A stretch of 64,000 nt of DNA from the NCBI GenBank assembly GCA_016938655.1, contig JAFGUG010000023.1, positions 1 to 64,000 on the forward strand. The letters run 5' to 3'. This DNA comes from Thiotrichales bacterium. GTDB taxonomy: Bacteria > Pseudomonadota > Gammaproteobacteria > Thiomicrospirales > Thiomicrospiraceae. The translations under genes and the position numbers were made by a program. The stretch's first letter is position 1; every line of letters begins with the position of its first letter. Shown here one piece after another: positions 38,095 through 45,898 of the stretch. Under the pieces are notes generated by a model. The model made no database searches. It saw only the letters and a program-made list of their open reading frames with translations, and had not been told where the DNA came from.

Positions 38095-38862
38095 TCAATT
38101 CTGTCTGTTTTTAAAATACGGGGTGGGCAGCGGCGCTTGCTCTTTAAGGCCTTTTTCAATGACCTGAGTAAAGTCTTCGACCATCCAATTAAACAAAGTT
38201 TCGCCTTTCTGTTTGCTGGCTAAGCTAGGGTTACCCGTTACGCCATTTAAGCTGGTGCGATTCACGGGGTGTGAGAATACACAATCCGTCGTTCGATCTA
38301 GGTCGTCACTCTCCGCCAACAAGTTTTCGCGCACCAAATCCGGCGCTACCGCCATCATCAATGAGGTTTCGGCTTCATTGGCGTGCCAGTCTTCGGCGTC
38401 TTCAAAGTGCCGTTGTTTGACGCGTTCACTGACGGTGGCCGAGTTGATAATCGCCACCATAAAGCCATCGTGCTCGGCTCGTAACATCTCGAGTGCACAG
38501 CGCAAAGGGGCAAAGTTGGAAACATGACTGTTTAAAATAAAGAGGCGTTTAAAGCCAGAAATGTGCACCCAATCCCCAATCTCTTTGACCACGTCAATTA
38601 AGGTTTTGGGTTGCAGTGCAATCGTACCCGGCCAGTTTTGCGAGTGGCCTATCGAGCAGCCGTAAGGCAAGGTTGGTAACAGCGCCACCTGCGTTAAATC
38701 GGCGACGTGTTGGCTGAGTTTGTCAGCAATTTCGGTGTCCATGCCGCATCCTAAGTGCGGGCCATGTTGTTCGGTTGCGCCAACGGGCAGCAAGGCGGCG
38801 TCCATACCGCTTTGCGTCAGTTGTGCAATCTCTTCCCATGTCATTTGATGCCATTGGTTCAT
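38095..38862 (-). CDS. Creatininase-family amidohydrolase
   Basis: 255 residues from the ATG at 38862, with GGGGAG upstream. The metal-binding pattern is clear: [23 protein letters not shown] (Glu-x-His and Asp), [23 protein letters not shown] (normally N-x-H-G-G-N, here Ser-Asn) and [10 protein letters not shown] with the late Glu. Family members open creatinine or cleave formamides and other amides. The changed N-G-H-G-G-N motif makes the substrate uncertain. It lies between the binding-protein gene and the GS-like gene. Confidence 0.82.
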   Translation of the reverse strand: MNQWHQMTWEEIAQLTQSGMDAALLPVGATEQHGPHLGCGMDTEIADKLSQHVADLTQVALLPTLPYGCSIGHSQNWPGTIALQPKTLIDVVKEIGDWVHISGFKRLFILNSHVSNFAPLRCALEMLRAEHDGFMVAIINSATVSERVKQRHFEDAEDWHANEAETSLMMAVAPDLVRENLLAESDDLDRTTDCVFSHPVNRTSLNGVTGNPSLASKQKGETLFNWMVEDFTQVIEKGLKEQAPLPTPYFKNRQN

Positions 38863-38915
38863 ACAATTCTCCCCAAGCAAACCATTTGCTTATGTCACAC
38901 GGATGCCAACCTTAA

Positions 38916-39051
38916 AATCATTGAGGTTCAATGATTAGGTTAAGAAGCCGTCTAAGGGGTGGATAGGAGTAAGCCGCTATCAGAAGGGATAACGGCTGCA
39001 TTTAAATAGATAACGCGTCATACTCAGTCGACCCAGAATAAGCATCGACTG
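38916..39051 (-). promoter_or_regulatory. Three consecutive hairpins between the binding-protein and creatininase genes
   Basis: The 217-bp gap holds, in minus-strand order, a 7-bp stem at 39025-39051, a 10-bp stem with one mismatch at 38972-38997, and a perfect 9-bp stem with a 3-nt loop at 38916-38936 followed by TTTT. The last could attenuate or end the message after the abundant binding protein. Loops are not ACGR, so this is not a guanidine-II element. Confidence 0.6.
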
Positions 39052-39079
39052 TTTTTCTTTAACTCAATTAATCGTTCAA

Positions 39080-40066
39080 TTACAAACCATTGGTTAATGA
39101 AGCATCGATATAAGAGTCAATGTCTTGTGGCGTATCGTACACTTTGTTGGCAACGTTAAAGTCGTCAGACAATTTGGTCGAACCATAGATAGAGGCAAAG
39201 CCATCGCCTTTTTTGTAGAACGACTTCGCTTCTTCAAGGGTTAAGATTTTAGTCCCATCAATGAACTTTTTGTATTCTGATGGTGGCAGACCCACACGAG
39301 ATGCCATAATCGCAACCGCATCATCAAAGGTTTTAGGATCTTTGATGTAATCAACGGTTTTGTACCAAACCTTCGCCACTTTTTCCCACGCTGCGCGGTT
39401 ATTTGCATAGCTACTTGGTGAAACCGCAAGCATATCGTAGATTAGGCCTGGCTCATCTTTACTGGTGTAAATCGCAGTCGAACCTGGCACTAACTGCAGT
39501 GCAGAACCCGAACTTGGCTGCCAAGCAACAATCGCATCTACATCCCCCGAAGAGAGCACTTGTGGCGTTTCATTGGTTGGCACATTGACTAATTCAACAT
39601 CCGCTTCCGTCATGCCATTTTTTTCAAGCGCATTTAGTAGAAGAAGGTGACCCACAAACCCAACTTCAACGCCGACTTTCTTACCTTTAAGGTCTTTAAC
39701 CGAGGTAATACCTGGCGCACCAATCAACATATCATTTCCGTTAGAGTAGTCATTCATAATGACCATCACGCTCTTAGCACCTGTGGCACCGGTCACTAAC
39801 GCATCCCCATTGGTCATGCCTACGGCATCCAGTTGACCTGCTGCAAATGCATCCATTGAAGCAACGTAGTCAAACCACTCAAACTTAACATCAACGCCTT
39901 CCTCGGCAAACCACTTCTTTTCAATGGCCACTTCCCAAGCTACCCAGCCAGGCCAATCACTGTAACCGACCTTTAAAGGCTCTGCGCTCACTGACATCGC
40001 TTGCGTGGCTAAAAACAGACCCGCTAATGCACCTAATACTTTCTTACCACTCTTACTACTAAACAT
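39080..40066 (-). CDS. ABC transporter substrate-binding protein (SsuA/TauA/NMT1-like), probable guanidine importer
   Basis: 328 residues. A signal peptide ends near SVSAEP (about 1-29). [53 protein letters not shown] and [16 protein letters not shown] are typical of the nitrate/sulfonate/taurine binding-protein superfamily. The aromatic and acidic residues in DWPGW and the W-Q-P site could hold a small cation. Its ATPase and permease are encoded 11 kb away in the same island and share its upstream control sequences. Guanidine as ligand is inferred from context. Confidence 0.85.
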   Translation of the reverse strand: MFSSKSGKKVLGALAGLFLATQAMSVSAEPLKVGYSDWPGWVAWEVAIEKKWFAEEGVDVKFEWFDYVASMDAFAAGQLDAVGMTNGDALVTGATGAKSVMVIMNDYSNGNDMLIGAPGITSVKDLKGKKVGVEVGFVGHLLLLNALEKNGMTEADVELVNVPTNETPQVLSSGDVDAIVAWQPSSGSALQLVPGSTAIYTSKDEPGLIYDMLAVSPSSYANNRAAWEKVAKVWYKTVDYIKDPKTFDDAVAIMASRVGLPPSEYKKFIDGTKILTLEEAKSFYKKGDGFASIYGSTKLSDDFNVANKVYDTPQDIDSYIDASLTNGL

Positions 40067-40083
40067 AATGACAACTCCAAAAG

Positions 40084-40111
40084 TTATTACGAAATTAAAA
40101 AAAGGTAATAA
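40084..40111. promoter_or_regulatory. NikR-spaced inverted repeat upstream of the binding-protein gene
   Basis: TTATTAC-N14-GTAATAA, 28 bp overall, written as TTATTA-N16-TAATAA. It lies 18 bp before the start codon. The same half-sites and spacing occur at 53347-53378. Confidence 0.7.
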
Positions 40112-40157
40112 AGAGTTATCATTTAATATGCCACTTTTTTTACTTTTTCTTTAATAA

Positions 40158-40168
40158 CAATAACTTAG
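40158..40168. promoter_or_regulatory. Shared upstream element CAATAACTTAG (copy 1)
   Basis: An exact 11-bp match to 53421-53431. It sits about 72 bp upstream of the shared inverted repeat in both places, so the two promoter regions look homologous along roughly 100 bp. No sigma-54 site was found. Confidence 0.6.
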
Positions 40169-40249
40169 ATAAGTAAAGGCAAATTTAATAGCCTTATGCA
40201 ATAACCTAAAGCCATTTATGAATGGTTGATTCGCTCTTATTTGGTGCAA

Positions 40250-41131
40250 TTAAGTATGTTCAGGTGCTCTTTTGGCTTCGACTCTTTTAGCTTCAATGTA
40301 AGCAGCCAGTAAAATCAAAGTTCCCCCAAACATCTCCAGTGAACTCATCGACTCGCCTAAAATCAAACTGGCACTGAGCACCGCCACGACCAATTCCAAA
40401 ATAATAATAATCGAGGCACGACCGGCTTCCATATGCGTTACCGCCCATTGTGTGCCAAAATTAGCGGCAATCATCCAAATCGCGGCATACGCGAACAACC
40501 ACAACCAGGCCTGCGTAGTTAGCTCGCTCGTAACAAACGTCATGTCCATGCTCAAAATCACGGTTCCCGCCAACAGAATGGAACCTAAAAACATAAAGCT
40601 GATTTTTAAGCTCACCGGAACAGTGGGTGTCAGTCTGAAAACGATGTTATTCATCGCAAACAAAAAACCAGAGAGCACGGCTAACCCATCCAGCCAACTC
40701 GGTGGTGACTGAAACGCGTATAAACCGCCCACCACCAAAAAAGCCCCAAACAACGAAAACACCACGCCCAACCAACGGGCACCATCAATGCGCTCATGCA
40801 AAAACAATTTTCCACCCAACACGCCCCACAATGGCACCAGATAGAACAACACCATCACGCGAATCACATCCCCGTAAATCAGCGCGGTATTAAATGCCAA
40901 TTGCGCACCGCCGCCAAGAATAGCCACGCCTAACAGCACTTTCCAGTGCGAGGTTAAAACTGTGCGAAATTTAAATACCCAAGGTAAAACTAGTAAAAAT
41001 AGAAACAGGTACAACCAAAACGTCAGTGGTACGCCATCAAACCCCAGTTGGTGGAGCGATTTAAGCGGTAACCACGTCATTCCCCATAAAATCGATGCGC
41101 CAATCAAGACCAGCGTTGCTCTCGCTTGCAT
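40250..41131 (-). CDS. EamA/DMT-family transporter
   Basis: 293 residues with about ten hydrophobic helices in two EamA repeats. ASILWGMTWLPLKSLHQLG opens the first and GILVLAV-like pairs the second (ELVVAVLSASLILGESMSSLEM). It is last in the desaturase-MBL-TIM-EamA operon, 27 bp after the TIM gene. That operon starts behind a guanidine-II riboswitch. The related SMR-type proteins controlled by this riboswitch class export guanidinium, so export of a guanidine derivative is plausible. Confidence 0.85.
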   Translation of the reverse strand: MQARATLVLIGASILWGMTWLPLKSLHQLGFDGVPLTFWLYLFLFLLVLPWVFKFRTVLTSHWKVLLGVAILGGGAQLAFNTALIYGDVIRVMVLFYLVPLWGVLGGKLFLHERIDGARWLGVVFSLFGAFLVVGGLYAFQSPPSWLDGLAVLSGFLFAMNNIVFRLTPTVPVSLKISFMFLGSILLAGTVILSMDMTFVTSELTTQAWLWLFAYAAIWMIAANFGTQWAVTHMEAGRASIIIILELVVAVLSASLILGESMSSLEMFGGTLILLAAYIEAKRVEAKRAPEHT

Positions 41132-41158
41132 AAACGTTCCTTTAAAAAATAGCGTTAT

Positions 41159-42010
41159 TTAAAATGATGAGTGCTTGAAGCTTTTTTCAAACAGTGTGCG
41201 TTGGGTTGACCCCATCCAAGAATTGATTTCCCAAAGGTCGGCAACCGGCGCTTGGGTGAACGGTAAGGTTTGCAGATAACCGTCAGGACCAAATTCGGGG
41301 GTCATGGTGGTAAAGTCGAGCCCGTTATCAGCGTGTTGTTGCCACACTTTATTCCAGATGGTTTGATGCGACTGCAACGCATTCTGGTATTCGGGCGCAG
41401 CCGGATGCGGTACCTGTGGCCCTTGATCGTAACCAACTCGAGCATGGACGTGCTTTACATTGGGGATAATCTTGCTGAGTGTGGCCATCTCAGAATCCAT
41501 CTGCCGTTCACAGACCACACACCAGTGACTGATATCTAATGTGAGTGGTATATCTGGAATCGCTTCCACAATACGTTTGGTCACCCACGGATTAAAGGTT
41601 GAACGACTGCGATGAGTTTCAAAACTCAATTCAATGTCATACTGTTTGCCTAAAGCCATTGCGGCTTTGAAATAGTCAATGCTTTCCGATTCTGACCACG
41701 CATCGTAACCCGTGATGCAGGTTGCAAACATTGGATTGAGTGGCAAGCTACGTTCAATACCGATTTTTAAATCGTTCAAATGCTGATCGGGCGTGGCGTT
41801 TGGTTTAGGCACGTAATCCCCACCGGTGACAATCTCAGCAATGTAATCGAAGTTTTCTCGTTTTAATAACTTCAACCACTGCCACTGTTCGGTAGGTGTC
41901 TCGGGTGCTCGCCCCTCTATGCCATTAAAGCCTGCTTCTTCGGTTTGGCGAATCACCGCTTCAATGGGCAAGCAGTTTCCCCATAGGGTTTTAAACAGTT
42001 TGAGTTCCAT
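41159..42010 (-). CDS. Xylose-isomerase-like TIM-barrel protein
   Basis: 283 residues from the ATG at 42010 (MELKLFKTLWG); a longer reading into the previous gene is unlikely. The AP-endonuclease-2/sugar-isomerase barrel is seen in EEAGFNGIEGRAPE, IELSFETHRSRSTF, IPLTLDISHWCVVCER and VKHVHARVGYDQGPQ, with metal-binding Glu, Asp-x-x-His and His-x-Arg. MTPEFGPDGYLQ supplies the last Glu. Sugar or small-polyol chemistry is typical of the family; the real substrate is unknown. It lies 17 bp after the MBL gene. Confidence 0.8.
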   Translation of the reverse strand: MELKLFKTLWGNCLPIEAVIRQTEEAGFNGIEGRAPETPTEQWQWLKLLKRENFDYIAEIVTGGDYVPKPNATPDQHLNDLKIGIERSLPLNPMFATCITGYDAWSESESIDYFKAAMALGKQYDIELSFETHRSRSTFNPWVTKRIVEAIPDIPLTLDISHWCVVCERQMDSEMATLSKIIPNVKHVHARVGYDQGPQVPHPAAPEYQNALQSHQTIWNKVWQQHADNGLDFTTMTPEFGPDGYLQTLPFTQAPVADLWEINSWMGSTQRTLFEKSFKHSSF

Positions 42011-42027
42011 ATTTATTTTCACCCGTC

Positions 42028-42810
42028 CTATTCGTAAAACCCAGGAAACACATCGTGTTGTTTGAAAAATTCCATATCGTGATTCGGCCAAACTTGGGCG
42101 TTTTTCCGTTGGCCAAGACGTTTTAACTTACGAATACTCTCAATCGCTAAATCTTCTCGGTCTTGCCAACACAACCCCGGGGCAATCTCTTTCTCTAGGT
42201 TCTCAGTTAAATCGGCGGCATCGCCCGCCAATAAAATCGGCGCGCCCTTGGGTAACTCAATCAACATCGACATATGCCCGGCGGTATGCCCCGGGGTTTC
42301 AATGGCGCGCACGCCACTTACCAAATCGTACTCACCGGTTTGCAAACGCCAGTTCAGTGGCATGGAAAAATCTTCTAAAAAATAGGCATCGTCCGCGGGC
42401 TCTTTGGCCGCTTGCATCTCCGCTTGATGCACATGCACCTCGGCGTGACAAAAATCGCATAAGCCGCCCGCATGGTCAAAATGCAGATGGCTGCAAAACA
42501 CCATGTCCACCTCCAACGGGGTTAAGCCTAATTTTTCGAGTTTATTGGGTAGCTGTTGTTCGGCGTCCATCTCGGGCGGGCCAAACGGAAAACTCTCGTT
42601 TTCATAAAAATGGGTTTTCTGTTCGGGTTGGCTAATCTTTTTGTAGTCACAGCCCACATCAAACAGAATACGGCCGTTTTTGGTTTCAATCAGATACGCC
42701 AAAATCGGTGCATCTATAAAGGTGCCTTTGCCAACACCGCGTGTGGAGAGCGTTTTCTCATAATGGTGCGTGCCGGTTAAAATCGGCCAAAACTTTGTGA
42801 CCTGTGTCAT
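42028..42810 (-). CDS. Metallo-beta-lactamase-fold hydrolase (lactonase-like)
   Basis: 260 residues. Zinc ligands are visible in SHLHFDHAGG (H-x-H-x-D-H), ETPGHTAGHMS, LLAGDAAD and VWPNHDMEF. The overall plan resembles AiiA/AttM-type lactonases rather than glyoxalases. It may hydrolyse a lactone or ester produced by the other operon members. It sits 22 bp after the desaturase gene. Confidence 0.85.
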   Translation of the reverse strand: MTQVTKFWPILTGTHHYEKTLSTRGVGKGTFIDAPILAYLIETKNGRILFDVGCDYKKISQPEQKTHFYENESFPFGPPEMDAEQQLPNKLEKLGLTPLEVDMVFCSHLHFDHAGGLCDFCHAEVHVHQAEMQAAKEPADDAYFLEDFSMPLNWRLQTGEYDLVSGVRAIETPGHTAGHMSMLIELPKGAPILLAGDAADLTENLEKEIAPGLCWQDREDLAIESIRKLKRLGQRKNAQVWPNHDMEFFKQHDVFPGFYE

Positions 42811-42832
42811 ATTGACTGCTCCAAACGTTAAA

Positions 42833-43870
42833 TTAATGTGCGGTTAAAAACGAAACGCCATCGACGCCAATAAAGGTTTCGCCTTCGTCTTTTTTAACCG
42901 GTAAATTGATCGGATCGCCATTCACAATACGCGGCACGCGATAACGGTGATAACTTTTGATTAGGTGTCTTAAGGTCAGGACTTGCGACGTATCATCGCC
43001 ATACCATTTTTGGTGCAGTTGGCGCAGCTTGTACCACGGTTGCGCTTGTTGTTGGTGATGCACATTGTGATAACTGAAGTTTAAAACCAACAAGTTCAAC
43101 CACGGATAACGCACCGAAATAAGATTGGAGTAAGTGTTATGGTGCTCAAACTCGGCATCGCGCAACCGGGCTTCTGGGCCGCGTTTTTGATCGAGGGTTT
43201 CATACACTTCATAGGTGTGTTGGTGGACATCCATAAAGCGCATTACCGTTAAAAACAGCATGTACGCGATGGGATACAAAATTAAAACCTGCCAAGCGAT
43301 ACTGACCAACCAAGCAAACAGTGCCAAACGCATAACCAACACGGTAACCACTCGAGTGCGACGGGCTTTGCGTGACGGTTTTATAAACGGCAGGATAATG
43401 ACCAATAAGTGCATCAACAGTTCAAGGGCGGGAATATAAAACCACTCAAGAGTTTGAATGACCTTTAGCAATCGAGGTCTGGCTTCTAACAGAGGTCTGA
43501 AGTCAAACGAGACAATGTCAGCACGGTCACTGTGATGACGCATATGTTTATGTTTAATGTCGTCAAAATGACTGTAACTCGATCCACAAATCCACAGTAA
43601 GCCTTCCGCCAACCATCGATTATAAGCGCGCTTTTTAAAGACACTCTCATGCGCACATTCGTGAATAAAAAACGCCGCAATCACCATACTGTGGGCCAGT
43701 AACAAAACACCTAAGCCGTTCAGCCAAATCGATTCCGCTAACAGGCCTGCAAAACCCAAAAAATAAGTTAGCAGAATATAGCTGAACCCTAGTATGTTTG
43801 GCCATAAGGCATCCGGGTAACGAAATACCGAGGGTGACTTTGGCGGGTTAGAAGGTTTAGACGTGGTCAT
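42833..43870 (-). CDS. Fatty-acid-desaturase-like membrane di-iron enzyme
   Basis: 345 residues. The three His boxes are HECAHE (about 69), HKHMRHH (about 107) and HNVHH (about 269), with an added EFEHHN, all set between hydrophobic helices. These ligate a di-iron centre that desaturates or hydroxylates. The ATG at 43870 follows AAGGA seven bases upstream. That ribosome site begins directly after the second hairpin of a guanidine-II riboswitch (43883-43926). It heads a four-gene operon. A lipid substrate is the default, but control by guanidine suggests hydroxylation of a guanidino compound (inference). Confidence 0.85.
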   Translation of the reverse strand: MTTSKPSNPPKSPSVFRYPDALWPNILGFSYILLTYFLGFAGLLAESIWLNGLGVLLLAHSMVIAAFFIHECAHESVFKKRAYNRWLAEGLLWICGSSYSHFDDIKHKHMRHHSDRADIVSFDFRPLLEARPRLLKVIQTLEWFYIPALELLMHLLVIILPFIKPSRKARRTRVVTVLVMRLALFAWLVSIAWQVLILYPIAYMLFLTVMRFMDVHQHTYEVYETLDQKRGPEARLRDAEFEHHNTYSNLISVRYPWLNLLVLNFSYHNVHHQQQAQPWYKLRQLHQKWYGDDTSQVLTLRHLIKSYHRYRVPRIVNGDPINLPVKKDEGETFIGVDGVSFLTAH

Positions 43871-43882
43871 ATAAAAATCCTT

Positions 43883-43926
43883 GCGGGTCGTCCCGCTCTA
43901 GTAAAAGAGTGTGAGGTCGTCCCCAC
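43883..43926 (-). promoter_or_regulatory. Guanidine-II (mini-ykkC) riboswitch before the desaturase operon
   Basis: On the minus strand, GTGGGG-ACGA-CCTCAC (43926-43911) and GCGGG-ACGA-CCCGC (43896-43883) form two hairpins with ACGA tetraloops closed by G-C pairs, 14 nt apart. Paired ACGR-loop hairpins define this class, where the two loops dimerise around guanidinium. The ribosome site AAGGA (43882-43878) abuts the second stem, so control is probably translational. Confidence 0.88.
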
Positions 43927-43983
43927 AACAAAGTCATTCATTGACACGATAACGCTGACACTGTCGACTTCCGAGTCGTTAAC

Positions 43984-43993
43984 CAGGCCTGCT
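43984..43993. repeat. CAGGCCTGCT copy in the gap between allophanate hydrolase and desaturase genes
   Basis: Lies about 60 bp upstream of the riboswitch. The rest of this 189-bp gap has one further small stem (CGACT-TCCG-AGTCG, 43965-43978) and no terminator. Confidence 0.8.
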
Positions 43994-44059
43994 GAGTTTT
44001 AAACAAGTAAACGATTCAGAATGCTTAAGCCACTCCAAACCCATTACATCATTGATATT

Positions 44060-45898
44060 TTAATCGTTAGGACGCGCTTTCATCCAGTTACGCCAACCGC
44101 CGTATTCGGTGACTTCGGTAGCGCCGATAATGCCTTGCGGTTCACAAATAAACCCAACCACTTCCGACCCATCTTCTAGCTCGACTTTCCCCAAACCAAG
44201 CGGCGAAGGAATCAGTGCCAAAAAACTGCCTAGAAGTTCAGCAGGCATCGCCCACACTTCCAGTTCAATGGAAGCGGCTTTTGGGTTCTGCGCATCCACT
44301 TTCACCAAACCGGGTTTTAAAATTGGACGACTGTTCAACTCATAAAACTGATATTTCGGTGCGGTGCGGGTGGTTTGTAACAATTTTGCGCCGCGTTCAA
44401 TCAACTGGCTGTTTAACGGAAACCCACTCAAGTGCGCGCCGACCACCGCCAGTGGAATGCTGTGGCTATCGGCTGAACTTCCCGCTGATTGAATCGGGCG
44501 GTGAATTAAACTCTTGTTCGCGCCCGCAAACTCAACAAATTCAGGGTGAAACTGTTTGCTTAAATTCAGTAATTTATAATCGCTGCCTGCCGGGGCAAAC
44601 AAGGTAATCCCAGCAGGCCTGCTGTCTTTTCTAAACCCACTTGGCATGGCAATCGCACTGTAATCCAACAGGTTCATAAAATTGGTATATGTGCCTAATA
44701 CGCTGTTCAAACCTATCGGATCCGCTTCAACCTCGGCAATCTTAAAGATGGTTGGCGTGGTGGGCGTTATAAAACAGTCTACCGTTTGCCAAAGACTTTG
44801 CGTATTGCGTATTGCCTCTTGTAACTGGTACGCGCCTTTGTATGCATCGGCGGCACTTAACCCTTCGGCGCCACGAATAATGGTTTCAACGGTGGCATCC
44901 ATATCCGTTGGATTGCCCTTTAAAAAGGCTTCTATTGCTACGTAGCGTTCTGCTACCCAAGCGCCGCCATACAACAACTTGGCGGTTTCAAGCCACGGGG
45001 TAAAATCGATCTCTTTGATCTCATAGCCAAGCATTTTGATTTGAGCAACCGCTTGCTCAAAATTGGCTTGTGCCTCTAAGTCCTCGTAAAACGCGATACT
45101 GGCCGCATCCGGAATGCCAATAATCGGTTTACTCCCCCAAGCCGGTGGGGTTAAATCCGCCTGTTTGCGGCTAAAGGCATCGAGTTCATCAAACTGGCCC
45201 GCCACCTTAAATATCGATTCGGCATCGGCGCTGTCTAATGCAAAAATAGAGACCACATCTTGCGACTTCACAGCCGGTACTACGCCACGAATACTCAGTG
45301 CGCCTTTTGAGGGTTTTAAGCCAATCAGGTTATTAAACGCCGCCGGCACGCGCCCGGAACCAGCGGTATCGGTGCCTAAGGAAAAACTGCATAATCCCAT
45401 GGCCACCGCCACCGCAGACCCCGAACTGGAGCCCCCCGAAATACTCTCAAAATCAAAACTGTTATGGCACACACCGTAGGGTGAACGAGTGCCCACCAAG
45501 CCGGTGGCAAACTGATCTAAATTGGTTTTTCCCAACGGAATCGCCCCCGCTTCAATCAGCAAACGAACGACTTCGGCGTGTTCGCTTGGCGTATAGGCAT
45601 ACGACGGACATCCGGCTGTGGTTGGCACAACCGCTAAATCAATGTTGTCTTTAATGGCAAACGGCACGCCCCATAACGGTTTAGCCTCCAAGTCCATTTC
45701 ACCTAGTTGCTCAATATAACCGGTAATGTCACACCACTCTAAAAGGTGAATCCAGATGTTGTAATTTTCAAGGCTCCACGCTTTGTTGTGTAACTTGGCG
45801 AATAATGATTCCGGGGTCAGTTTACCGCTGGCATAGGCCGCATGTAACTGACTAATATTCATTGGCTGTTCTGACTGGGATAATTCGTTCATCATCAT
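44060..45898 (-). CDS. atzF: Allophanate hydrolase
   Basis: 612 residues, the AtzF/DUR2-type length. The amidase-signature triad is seen in FAIKDNIDL (Lys), GGSSSGSAVAVAMG (cis-Ser) and TDTAGSGRVPAAFNN (Ser nucleophile). The C-terminal 130 residues (from about 480, PLAVVGAHLSGFPLN) form the AtzF-specific domain. It splits allophanate into ammonia and CO2. It overlaps the carboxylase gene by 4 bp (ATGA at 45895-45898, with two more in-frame ATGs). Confidence 0.95.
   Translation of the reverse strand: MMMNELSQSEQPMNISQLHAAYASGKLTPESLFAKLHNKAWSLENYNIWIHLLEWCDITGYIEQLGEMDLEAKPLWGVPFAIKDNIDLAVVPTTAGCPSYAYTPSEHAEVVRLLIEAGAIPLGKTNLDQFATGLVGTRSPYGVCHNSFDFESISGGSSSGSAVAVAMGLCSFSLGTDTAGSGRVPAAFNNLIGLKPSKGALSIRGVVPAVKSQDVVSIFALDSADAESIFKVAGQFDELDAFSRKQADLTPPAWGSKPIIGIPDAASIAFYEDLEAQANFEQAVAQIKMLGYEIKEIDFTPWLETAKLLYGGAWVAERYVAIEAFLKGNPTDMDATVETIIRGAEGLSAADAYKGAYQLQEAIRNTQSLWQTVDCFITPTTPTIFKIAEVEADPIGLNSVLGTYTNFMNLLDYSAIAMPSGFRKDSRPAGITLFAPAGSDYKLLNLSKQFHPEFVEFAGANKSLIHRPIQSAGSSADSHSIPLAVVGAHLSGFPLNSQLIERGAKLLQTTRTAPKYQFYELNSRPILKPGLVKVDAQNPKAASIELEVWAMPAELLGSFLALIPSPLGLGKVELEDGSEVVGFICEPQGIIGATEVTEYGGWRNWMKARPND
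44612..44623. repeat. Perfect AGCAGGCCTGCT palindrome in the allophanate hydrolase gene
   Basis: Last copy before an 8.8-kb stretch (44624-53467) in which I find no CAGGCCTG. That stretch covers the carboxylase, deiminase, regulator and importer genes. Confidence 0.9.

Noticed and set aside
38945..38960. ACGG loop of a third guanidine-II hairpin
   Set aside because: AGACGGC is present on the minus strand, but the flanks do not pair beyond two bases and there is no partner hairpin.
40084..40140. Sigma-54 promoter (TGGCA-N-TTGCA) before the binding-protein gene
   Set aside because: A TGGCAT occurs on the minus strand, but no GC follows at the required distance, and the parallel site before the permease gene does not match either.
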